Assembly: GCA_947448675.1 (NCBI GenBank)
Contig: CANFOR010000159.1
Coordinates: 1-6,535 of the forward strand
Length of the DNA: 6,535 nt
Direction: 5' to 3'
DNA from: Betaproteobacteria bacterium
GTDB lineage: Bacteria; Pseudomonadota; Gammaproteobacteria; Burkholderiales; Burkholderiaceae_C
How positions within the stretch are numbered: position 1 is the first letter of the stretch; each line of letters begins with the position of its first letter. A model generated the notes under the pieces. The model was not told where the DNA came from and searched no databases. It saw only the letters and a list, made by a program, of their open reading frames with translations. The position numbers and the translations under genes were made by a program. Shown in pieces: positions 1-5,473 of this stretch.

Positions 1-1026
1 ACCGTCTACAGCTACCGCGTCTATGGCGTGGCGGTAATAGGTGGCTTAACCGAGCTCTCGGCAACGCCAAGCGCATCGGTCACGGCGGCCTATATCTCTA
101 ATGCGCCGACCATGGCCGCCAGCACCTTCGGTGGCACGCAGGCAGCACCACGCGTGACCCTGCACTGGACCATGCCTGCCAATGGTGCCCCTGCGCCTAC
201 CGGCTTCCAGGTCTACCGTGACGGGGTGCAAATCGCTACGTTGGCAGGCAATGCATTGCAGTACACCAACAATACTGGCTTGACGACGGGCAGTACCTAC
301 GTGTACCAAGTGTTTGCCACCAATGTGGTCGGGCTATCCGCTGCTTCCACTGCGACGGTGAATCTGGTGCCGCAGTCGGTGCCGACCTTGGTGAGCGCTA
401 CACCTGCCGCCAACCCCGCGCAAACCACGATGGCATGGACCGAGGTACCCGACCCCTCACGCCCAGCTGTAACGGGCTACAACGTGTACAACGGTGCCAC
501 CAAGCTCAATATCAACCCACTGGGAGCGAACGCCACAGGCTACACCGCTGCCACGCCTGCAGGCTCCAGCTACAACCTGTCGGTAACGGCTTTGAACCAG
601 TCCGGAGAGTCGGCCAAGTCCAATGTGGTGGTGGTCAACACCGTGCCGCTGGCACCTGTGGCGCCCACTGTGGCTAGAGCAATACGCAATGGCACCAGCG
701 CAAGCGACACTGTGGTGGTGAACTGGACACCTGTGGCAACGGGTACAGGGCTGGCAGCGACGCAGTATGTGATTCAATATTCTGGAGCTGCCAACTTTGC
801 AACCATAGCAGCGACGCAAACGGTGACCGTACCCACGGGGGGCTTAACGGGTACACAAAGCGCTACCTTCACAGCGGTGAATCGCGGCAACGCTGCTTTC
901 CTATTCGCTACTGTCAACGCTTATTTCCGAGTGATTGCCACCAACCCAGTAGGCAATTCTGCCAACGGGGCTGCGCTGACGGTCACGCCGGCATTTGGGC
1001 TTATCAACCCCAATGGTTTGAAGTAA
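1..1026 (+). CDS. Fibronectin type III repeat protein, C-terminal part (5' end outside window)
   Basis: The reading frame is open from base 1 to the TAA at 1024-1026, giving 341 residues. A GTG at 28 is an internal codon: the residues before it (YRVYGVA) already form the last strand of an FN3-like domain. After that partial domain (about residues 1-29) come three more, at roughly 44-125, 126-216 and 217-331. Each shows FN3 hallmarks: an early Trp (LHWTMP, MAWTEV, VNWTPV) and a late Y-x-V-x-A-x-N-x-x-G strand (YQVFATNVVG, LSVTALNQSG, FRVIATNPVG). Composition is rich in Ala, Thr, Val, Asn and Gly with almost no Cys, typical of secreted or surface repeat proteins. The protein ends shortly after the last domain (NPNGLK) with no membrane helix, LPXTG or PEP-CTERM motif, so how it is anchored or exported cannot be told here. 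FN3 repeats usually act as spacers or binding modules in adhesins and secreted enzymes; the actual function may lie upstream. The domain call is firm, the role unknown. Confidence 0.8.
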   Translation, partial: TVYSYRVYGVAVIGGLTELSATPSASVTAAYISNAPTMAASTFGGTQAAPRVTLHWTMPANGAPAPTGFQVYRDGVQIATLAGNALQYTNNTGLTTGSTYVYQVFATNVVGLSAASTATVNLVPQSVPTLVSATPAANPAQTTMAWTEVPDPSRPAVTGYNVYNGATKLNINPLGANATGYTAATPAGSSYNLSVTALNQSGESAKSNVVVVNTVPLAPVAPTVARAIRNGTSASDTVVVNWTPVATGTGLAATQYVIQYSGAANFATIAATQTVTVPTGGLTGTQSATFTAVNRGNAAFLFATVNAYFRVIATNPVGNSANGAALTVTPAFGLINPNGLK

Positions 1027-1039
1027 TTTGCTGTCACGG

Positions 1040-1059
1040 GGCGCCGCCCGGCGCCTTTT
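1040..1059 (+). terminator. Probable intrinsic terminator of the FN3 gene
   Basis: A GC-only stem, GGCGCC (1040-1045) and GGCGCC (1050-1055), encloses a 4-base loop (GCCC) and is followed directly by TTTT (1056-1059). It starts 13 bases after the FN3 stop codon. The stem is short but strong and the T run modest, so this is a good but not certain Rho-independent terminator. Confidence 0.6.
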
Positions 1060-1063
1060 CGCA

Positions 1064-1103
1064 AAGTGGCGTCAGCTCCTAGGGGTTGACGCCACTTGCT
1101 TTT
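1064..1103. terminator. Second hairpin in the FN3/orn convergent gap
   Basis: A perfect 11-bp inverted repeat, AAGTGGCGTCA (1064-1074) and TGACGCCACTT (1087-1097), has a 12-base loop. On the + strand TTTT follows after two bases (1100-1103), so it could back up the terminator just before it. Read from the - strand, as the end of orn, only a weak TTTGCG follows the stem, so orn would rely on the hairpin without a proper T run. A smaller hairpin CTTGC-TTTT-GCAAG (1095-1108) overlaps its right arm and would compete with it. Confidence 0.5.
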
Positions 1104-1122
1104 GCAAGCTACCTACAGTGGC

Positions 1123-1713
1123 CTACAGCTTGATGAAATGCTCGCGGTAGTGCTCTAGCTCATCAATGGACTCATGCACATCGGCCAAGGCGGTGTGCAT
1201 TTGCTTCTTTTTAAAAGCACTGTAGACGGCGGGCTTCCAGCGCTTGGCCAGTTCTTTGAGCGTGCTCACGTCGAGGTTACGGTAGTGCAAATAGCCGTCG
1301 AGCTTGGGCATAAACTTCACCAAAAAGCGCCGATCTTGGCTGATGGTGTTGCCACACATGGGCGATTTTTCTTTGGGCACGTAGCGCTTGATGAAATCCA
1401 GCAACTGCGCTTCGGCTTGCGCTTCGGTCAGCGCAGACGCTTTCACCTTGTCGATCAACCCGCTCTTGCCGTGCGTGCCTTTGTTCCATTTGTCCATGGC
1501 GTCGAGCAGCGCGTCGCTTTGGTGGATCACCAGCACCGGGCCTTCGATGCGCGGCGTTAAATCGGGTCCGGTCACGATGACGGCAATTTCGATCAAACGC
1601 TCTTTTTCAGGGTCAAGGCCGGTCATTTCGCAATCGATCCAAACCAGATTTTGATCCGACTTGGCCAAGGTGGCAGCGGCCTGCGCTGCGGGGGGAGTAA
1701 CAATTTCAGACAT
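1123..1713 (-). CDS. orn: Oligoribonuclease (3'-5' exoribonuclease, DEDDh family)
   Basis: Orn degrades the 2-5 nucleotide RNAs left by other ribonucleases, including the pGpG formed from cyclic di-GMP, to mononucleotides in the cytoplasm. The 196-residue product matches E. coli Orn (181 aa) nearly end to end, including the C-terminal YREHFIKL. All DEDDh catalytic residues are present: Asp27 and Glu29 in WIDCEMTGLD, Asp127 in CGNTISQDRRFL, His173 and Asp178 in HTALADVHES, with the same spacing as E. coli D12, E14, D112, H158 and D163. The extra length is an Ala-rich N-terminus of about 15 residues. I chose the ATG at 1711-1713 (MSEIV); the frame stays open further upstream, but that sequence (many Lys, Arg, Cys and His) does not look like Orn. 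An ATG at 1729-1731 would add six residues and cannot be excluded; neither start has a clear Shine-Dalgarno. The gene is divergent from the M48 protease gene and convergent with the FN3 gene, so it is probably transcribed alone. Confidence 0.96.
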   Translation of the reverse strand: MSEIVTPPAAQAAATLAKSDQNLVWIDCEMTGLDPEKERLIEIAVIVTGPDLTPRIEGPVLVIHQSDALLDAMDKWNKGTHGKSGLIDKVKASALTEAQAEAQLLDFIKRYVPKEKSPMCGNTISQDRRFLVKFMPKLDGYLHYRNLDVSTLKELAKRWKPAVYSAFKKKQMHTALADVHESIDELEHYREHFIKL

Positions 1714-1770
1714 GCGGGGATTGTCGCGCATCCCGCCAGCCCACTGGCAAATGGCTCTACACTTGAGTTT
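1714..1770. promoter_or_regulatory. Divergent orn / M48 intergenic region, expected promoters
   Basis: Only 57 bases separate the two divergent starts, so the promoters of both genes must lie here or reach into the coding ends. On the + strand TACACT (1758-1763) resembles a -10 box but has no good -35 at 16-18 bases and would leave a leader of only a few bases. On the - strand TAAACT (1766-1771) is a similar -10-like hexamer, also without a -35. The location is inferred from gene layout, not from clear motifs. Confidence 0.3.
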
Positions 1771-3030
1771 ATGCCTACTCCACTTGCCCTTACCCTGGCT
1801 TTTTCTGCAGTGCTGGTCGCTGGCCTGCTGATTAAATTTTGGTTGGCCTCGCGCCAAATTCGCCATGTGGCCCAGCACCGCAGTGCAGTGCCAGCGGCCT
1901 TTACCGACCGCGTATCTTTAAGCGCACACCAAAAGGCCGCTGACTACACCCTGGCCAAAGCGCAACTGGGCCTTTTAGAAATGGCCTTTGGCACCGCCGT
2001 GCTGCTGGGTTGGACGCTCTTGGGCGGGCTCGACTGGCTGAACCAAACCTTGTTGCACGCCATCGGCGGCGGCATGGGGCAGCAGCTGGCTTTGCTGGCG
2101 GCGTTTGCGCTGCTTGGCGGCATCATTGACCTGCCCTTTACGCTCTACCAAACCTTTGTCATTGAAGAGCGCTTTGGCTTTAACAAACTCACCTGGCGCA
2201 TGTGGCTCGTAGACGGCCTTAAAGGCTTGCTTTTGGGCGCGCTAATTGGCCTGCCCATTGCGGCCCTGATCTTGTGGCTGATGGGCGCTGCTGGCCCGCA
2301 GTGGTGGCTCTGGGCCTGGGCAGTGTGGATGGGTTTTAACCTGCTGCTGATGCTGATCTACCCGACCTTTATTGCGCCCCTGTTCAACAAGTTTCAGCCG
2401 CTGGAAGACGAGACACTCAAAACCCGCGTAACTGCCCTGATGCAACGCTGCGGCTTTGCCGCCAAGGGCTTGTTCGTGATGGATGGCAGCAAGCGCAGCG
2501 CGCATGCCAATGCCTACTTCACCGGCTTTGGTGCGTCCAAGCGCGTGGTGTTTTACGACACGCTATTGGCCAAGCTCTCACCCGGCGAGGTTGATGCCGT
2601 GCTGGCCCATGAGCTGGGCCACTTTAAGCACAAGCACATTGTGAAACGCATGTTCTCGCTGTTTGCCATGAGCTTGGCAGGTTTTGCGCTGCTGGGTTGG
2701 CTCTCGACCAAGCCGTGGTTCTATACGGGCCTGGGCGTCATGCCGAGCATTGCTTTCCCGAACGACGCACTGGCCCTGCTGCTTTTTATGCTGGTGGTGC
2801 CAGTGTTCAGTTTCTTTGTCGCACCGCTGTTTGCCCAACTCTCGCGTGGCCACGAGTTCCAGGCCGACGCCTATGCCGTGGCGCAAACCAGCGGCGCCGA
2901 CCTGCAAAGCGCCCTGCTCAAGCTGTACGAAGACAACGCCTCTACGCTCACACCCGACCCGCTGTTTGTGCGCTTTTACTACTCGCACCCACCGGCCTCT
3001 GAGCGGCTCGCCAAAATGGTAGTTGCATGA
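1771..3030 (+). CDS. M48 family membrane metalloprotease (Ste24 / CAAX-protease type)
   Basis: The 419-residue product is a zinc metalloprotease of the inner membrane. The HEXXH site is HELGH (280-284); the third zinc ligand is expected at Glu362 in GHEFQADAYA, the usual E-x-x-x-D motif of this family, and SHPPASER (405-412) matches the conserved C-terminal His-Pro block. Hydrophobic segments lie near residues 5-25, 65-90, 105-128, 150-172, 178-199, 296-311 and 333-355, the multi-helix layout of Ste24 proteins, which enclose the active site in a membrane chamber. YQTFVIEERFGFNK (126-139) is also typical of M48A peptidases. The eukaryotic relatives cleave prenylated CAAX proteins; bacteria have no such modification, so the substrate is unknown and membrane-protein quality control is an inference. 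I chose the ATG at 1771 because it begins directly with the first hydrophobic helix; the open frame before it overlaps orn and looks non-coding. Its last four bases (ATGA) overlap the next gene's start, so it probably heads a three-gene operon. Confidence 0.92.
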   Translation: MPTPLALTLAFSAVLVAGLLIKFWLASRQIRHVAQHRSAVPAAFTDRVSLSAHQKAADYTLAKAQLGLLEMAFGTAVLLGWTLLGGLDWLNQTLLHAIGGGMGQQLALLAAFALLGGIIDLPFTLYQTFVIEERFGFNKLTWRMWLVDGLKGLLLGALIGLPIAALILWLMGAAGPQWWLWAWAVWMGFNLLLMLIYPTFIAPLFNKFQPLEDETLKTRVTALMQRCGFAAKGLFVMDGSKRSAHANAYFTGFGASKRVVFYDTLLAKLSPGEVDAVLAHELGHFKHKHIVKRMFSLFAMSLAGFALLGWLSTKPWFYTGLGVMPSIAFPNDALALLLFMLVVPVFSFFVAPLFAQLSRGHEFQADAYAVAQTSGADLQSALLKLYEDNASTLTPDPLFVRFYYSHPPASERLAKMVVA

Positions 3031-3371
3031 GCGATTCATTAGCAAAAACGCCCAGAATGCCCGCCAGAACAGCGTTAACAGCTACAAAAATTGTAGCACT
3101 TTTAACCCAACACGAAGCTTGGGCACTCGACGGCGATGGCAATCAAGTGGCCATTTGCAAGACCTACCGTTTTGCCAATTACTACGAGACCATAGCCTTT
3201 GTGAATGCGCTGGCCTTCATAGCCCACCAGCGCGACCACCACCCCGATTTAAGCGTGCACTACCGCCACTGCGTCGTGCGCCTGCGCACCCACGACGCAG
3301 GCGGCATTTCGCAACTCGACTTCGATTGCGCAGCGCAAATCGACGCACTGCGCACTGGAACGCCCGCTTGA
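3027..3371 (+). CDS. Pterin-4a-carbinolamine dehydratase (PCD/DCoH family)
   Basis: This family dehydrates 4a-hydroxytetrahydrobiopterin, the first step in recycling the pterin cofactor used by phenylalanine hydroxylase; in bacteria it has also been linked to folate and molybdopterin metabolism. The 114-residue product has the whole signature: His67, then His71-His72-Pro73 (RDHHPDLSVHY), Tyr79, and His89 in RTHDAGGI, followed by Asp98 and a closing AAQIDAL helix. These spacings match the family pattern, and the length is normal. The ATG at 3027 overlaps the preceding TGA as ATGA, implying translational coupling to the M48 gene; no strong Shine-Dalgarno is visible. The 3' end overlaps the proposed rsgA TTG start in the same way. 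No phenylalanine hydroxylase gene lies in the window, so the physiological role remains open. The first 30 codons contain an AT-rich inverted repeat (see separate entry) and the N-terminus differs from the rest in codon use. Confidence 0.93.
   Translation: MSDSLAKTPRMPARTALTATKIVALLTQHEAWALDGDGNQVAICKTYRFANYYETIAFVNALAFIAHQRDHHPDLSVHYRHCVVRLRTHDAGGISQLDFDCAAQIDALRTGTPA
3074..3106. repeat. AT-rich inverted repeat inside the pterin dehydratase gene
   Basis: A perfect 7-bp inverted repeat GCTACAA-AAA-TTGTAGC (3081-3097) is flanked by a second, outer pair, GTTAA (3074-3078) and TTAAC (3102-3106). It lies in codons 16-27, encoding ATKIVALLT, and uses codons (ACA, GTA, TTA) unlike the GC-rich surroundings. 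From memory, similar GCTAC/GTAGC-type small repeats occur between genes in Comamonadaceae genomes, so this could be a captured repeat. The arms are seen; the origin is inference. Confidence 0.5.
3356..3370 (+). promoter_or_regulatory. Likely ribosome-binding site and TTG start of rsgA
   Basis: TGGAA (3356-3360) lies 7 bases before a TTG (3368-3370) in the rsgA frame. The TTG shares its last bases with the TGA of the preceding gene (TTGA, 3368-3371), the same kind of overlap as the ATGA between the two genes before. There is no ATG in frame from here until deep within the GTPase region, which makes a non-ATG start almost unavoidable unless translation begins far upstream. Confidence 0.5.
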
Positions 3372-4402
3372 AGCGCGCAGCACCGGCCCGTGCCAGCACG
3401 AAAAATACCGCGCCCACAGAGGCGCTGCAAACCGGCTTGGTGGTGGGCAGCTTTGGCCGCCACTGCTTGGTAGAAACGGCCAGCGGCCAGCGCGTCATTT
3501 GCCACCCGCGTGGCAAAAAAAGCCAAGTAGTGGTGGGCGACCGTGTGCAGTGGTTGGCCACGCAAGACGAAGGCACGATCGAGAAAATCGAGGAGCGGCG
3601 CAACCTGTTTTACCGGCAAGACGACATCCGTACCAAGTCTTTTGCGGCCAACCTAGACCGCGTGCTGATCTTGATTGCCGCCGAGCCCGAGTTCTCCGAG
3701 AGCCAGCTCTCGCGTGCGCTCATTGCTGCCGAAGCGCAGCAGATCCAGCCCATCATTGCGCTGAACAAAAGCGATTTGGGCGAGCCCTTCAAGCGCGCAT
3801 GGGCGCGCATGGACGCCTACCGCCGCATGGGCTACGAAGTGCTGCCGCTCTCGCTCAAAGCCAAGCCCAGCGAAGACCGTGCGCTCTTGTGGCACACCTT
3901 GCAAGGCCACACCACCCTGGTGCTGGGGCCTTCGGGCGCAGGCAAAAGCACCTTGATCAACCTCTTGGTGCCCGGCGCTTTGGTGCTGACGCAAGAGATT
4001 TCGCAAGCGCTCAATTCCGGTAAGCACACCACTACGAGTACCACTTGGTATTGGGTGCGCGAAGGTGCAGACATGGGCTCTGGCGAAGGGCTTACACAAG
4101 GCGCTGCACAAAGCGCTACGCTAAGCACTGCACCCGAGCAGCCCACTGCTTTGATAGACTCCCCAGGCTTTCAAGAATTTGGCCTGAACCATGTCGATGC
4201 GATGAACCTGGCCACATTAATGCCCGATTTCAAACGCCATATTGCGCAGTGCAAATTTTATAATTGCACGCACCTGCATGAGCCCGGGTGTGGCATTATT
4301 TCATCCACAAAAAACCCTGCTAAAGCGCTAGGGATAAGCGCAGAGCGCTATTTTATTTATAGCAATTTATTTGCCGAGTTGTCTGGAAAACGGCTGTATT
4401 AG
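3368..4402 (+). CDS. rsgA: Ribosome small-subunit-dependent GTPase A
   Basis: RsgA (YjeQ) is a circularly permuted GTPase that binds the immature 30S subunit late in assembly and hydrolyses GTP to be released. The 344-residue product, counted from the TTG at 3368, shows an N-terminal OB fold (about 20-80), then G motifs in permuted order: NKSD (133-136, G4), GPSGAGKST (187-195, G1 P-loop), GKHTTT (218-223, switch I/G2) and DSPG (264-267, G3). The C-terminal zinc finger is Cys295, Cys300, His302 and Cys308 in CKFYNCTHLHEPGC. The order G4-G1-G2-G3 is diagnostic. An upstream in-frame ATG at 3023 would add 115 residues of Arg/Pro-rich sequence antisense in character to the family and overlapping the dehydratase, so it is rejected. 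Odd points: residues about 231-259, between switch I and G3, are a low-complexity insertion with 12-bp DNA repeats, and the last 180 bases are clearly richer in A+T than the rest. It is the last gene of the tightly overlapping + strand cluster. Confidence 0.95.
   Translation: MKRAAPARASTKNTAPTEALQTGLVVGSFGRHCLVETASGQRVICHPRGKKSQVVVGDRVQWLATQDEGTIEKIEERRNLFYRQDDIRTKSFAANLDRVLILIAAEPEFSESQLSRALIAAEAQQIQPIIALNKSDLGEPFKRAWARMDAYRRMGYEVLPLSLKAKPSEDRALLWHTLQGHTTLVLGPSGAGKSTLINLLVPGALVLTQEISQALNSGKHTTTSTTWYWVREGADMGSGEGLTQGAAQSATLSTAPEQPTALIDSPGFQEFGLNHVDAMNLATLMPDFKRHIAQCKFYNCTHLHEPGCGIISSTKNPAKALGISAERYFIYSNLFAELSGKRLY
4094..4141 (+). repeat. Imperfect 12-bp tandem repeat within rsgA
   Basis: Three degenerate 12-base units follow one another: ACACAAGGCGCT (4094-4105), GCACAAAGCGCT (4106-4117) and ACGCTAAGCACT (4118-4129), with a more diverged fourth stretch to 4141. 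The first two match at 10 of 12 positions, the second and third at 8 of 12. The unit is in frame and encodes TQGA, AQSA and TLST, so it lengthens the protein by four residues each time. Confidence 0.55.
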
Positions 4403-4404
4403 CC

Positions 4405-4437
4405 GCTGCCATTGGCAGCCTGCCCAGTGGCCAGGCT
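4405..4437. terminator. Hairpins in the rsgA / cobD-like convergent gap
   Basis: GCTGCC-ATT-GGCAGC (4405-4419) is a perfect 6-bp stem with a 3-base loop, starting two bases after the rsgA stop. A second, imperfect stem AGCCTGCC with GGCCAGGCT (4417-4437, one bulged base) overlaps it and reaches the stop codon of the opposing gene. Neither is followed by a T run, so they would be weak or Rho-assisted terminators at best; the role is inferred from their position between convergent genes. Confidence 0.35.
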
Positions 4438-5452
4438 AACCCAAGAGCCGCGCCAAGCTGAGCAAGGCCAGCAAGCCTACCCACAGCACCACCGAGCGCC
4501 ACACCAAGCCGACCACGCTGCGCAGATGCGCTAGCTCGGGCTCGCGACCAGGTGTGCTGGCGCTGTCGACCAGGTCTTCGGGCGTGGTGCCCGACTGAAA
4601 GCTCTGCGAGGTGTTGGGTGCAAAGCTGGGCTTGAGTGCCTCGCCACCCAAACGCACATTAACGGCACCCGATGTAGCAGCCAAGATCACGCCGTCGTTG
4701 TCATTGGGGAAGCGCTGCGCATGGTTGCGCCAGCCGTCGATGGCGTCTTCAAAACTGCCCACCACCGCAAAGCCCAGGGCGGTGACCCGCGCAGGCAACC
4801 AGTCGATGCTGTGCCAAGCCTGGGCTGCAGCGTCTTGCAAGGCCTGGCTGGTCGGTTGGTAGTGGGCCTGCACCAAGCTGGCCCGGCGGAACTTCCAGTA
4901 GCGCGAGACAAATTCGCTCATGCGGTAGAGCACCGCGCCAGCGGGCCCCAAGCCCAGCACCGAGAGCAACGAGAACCAGGCCAGCACACCAAACACATGG
5001 CGGTGCGCGGCGAGCACAGAATACTCAATCACATGGCGCAAAATTTCGCTGCGCGGCAGCTCGCTGGCGTCTACCTGCTGCCACTGGGCCAGCAGCTCGC
5101 GGGCCTGGGCTTCACCACTGGCGTTGTCGGCGTCGAGGGCGTCGCGAATGGCCGTGAAGTGGTGGCTGAACTGGCGAAAGCCCAGGGTGGCGTACAAAAT
5201 CGCCACGTTCCACAGCGTAGCGGCTAGCCAGCCCAGACTCCACACCAAGGCCCAATACACCGCAGTGACGAGTGCGGCGGGCAACAGCACGGCAATGGCC
5301 CAAGCCAGCCAAGCATGCTTGGTTTTGCCCGCATCGACATTGCGGCTAGCAAAGCGCGCCCAGTTGCGCAAGCCCGCATGGATCGGGTTGCTCGCAGCCA
5401 GTGGCCGGGCCTGTTCGAACAGCAAAGCAAACACAATGGCAAAGAAGCTCAT
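4436..5452 (-). CDS. CobD/CbiB-family membrane protein
   Basis: The 338-residue product is an inner-membrane protein with hydrophobic segments near residues 1-13, 47-90 (two helices), 153-176 and 311-337. Two blocks tie it to CbiB/CobD, which joins an aminopropanol-type group to adenosylcobyric acid in cobalamin synthesis: DWLPARVTA (217-225), like the family's N-W-x-P-A-R-L-T, and SGAVNVRLGGEA (261-272), like the C-terminal A-G-A-L-G-V-R-L-G-G. The N-terminal block of true CbiB, with its G-[DE]-P and H-P-V motifs, is not recognisable; only NPIHAGLRNW (22-31) stands there. The related AmpE proteins share the helix layout and D-W-[LV]-P-[AV]-R, so an AmpE-like role in envelope signalling is the main alternative. 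No cobalamin genes are visible nearby, which argues against assuming the enzymatic role. The ATG (5450-5452) begins directly at the first helix and lies 21 bases after the NUDIX stop, so the two genes are probably co-transcribed. Confidence 0.75.
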   Translation of the reverse strand: MSFFAIVFALLFEQARPLAASNPIHAGLRNWARFASRNVDAGKTKHAWLAWAIAVLLPAALVTAVYWALVWSLGWLAATLWNVAILYATLGFRQFSHHFTAIRDALDADNASGEAQARELLAQWQQVDASELPRSEILRHVIEYSVLAAHRHVFGVLAWFSLLSVLGLGPAGAVLYRMSEFVSRYWKFRRASLVQAHYQPTSQALQDAAAQAWHSIDWLPARVTALGFAVVGSFEDAIDGWRNHAQRFPNDNDGVILAATSGAVNVRLGGEALKPSFAPNTSQSFQSGTTPEDLVDSASTPGREPELAHLRSVVGLVWRSVVLWVGLLALLSLARLLG

Positions 5453-5473
5453 GGCGCGATGATAGCCCGATGC

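Noticed and set aside
1651..1770. N-terminal extension of the M48 protease (40 extra codons)
   Set aside because: It lies antisense to the start of orn and lacks membrane character; the first hydrophobic helix begins right after the ATG at 1771.
1714..1878. N-terminal extension of orn (55 extra codons)
   Set aside because: It overlaps the divergent M48 gene and its residues do not resemble any Orn N-terminus.
2578..3045. Long antisense open frame within the M48 gene (155 codons)
   Set aside because: His/Gln/Arg-rich translation with no recognisable domain, opposite the conserved HELGH and EFQAD motifs.
3023..3367. Upstream extension of the rsgA frame beginning at an ATG
   Set aside because: It overlaps nearly the whole dehydratase gene, its translation is Arg/Pro/Ser-rich with no match to RsgA, and the OB fold begins only after 3368.
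3653..4111. Long antisense open frame within rsgA (152 codons)
   Set aside because: It shadows a well-supported gene with full motif conservation; frames of this kind are common opposite GC-rich coding sequence.
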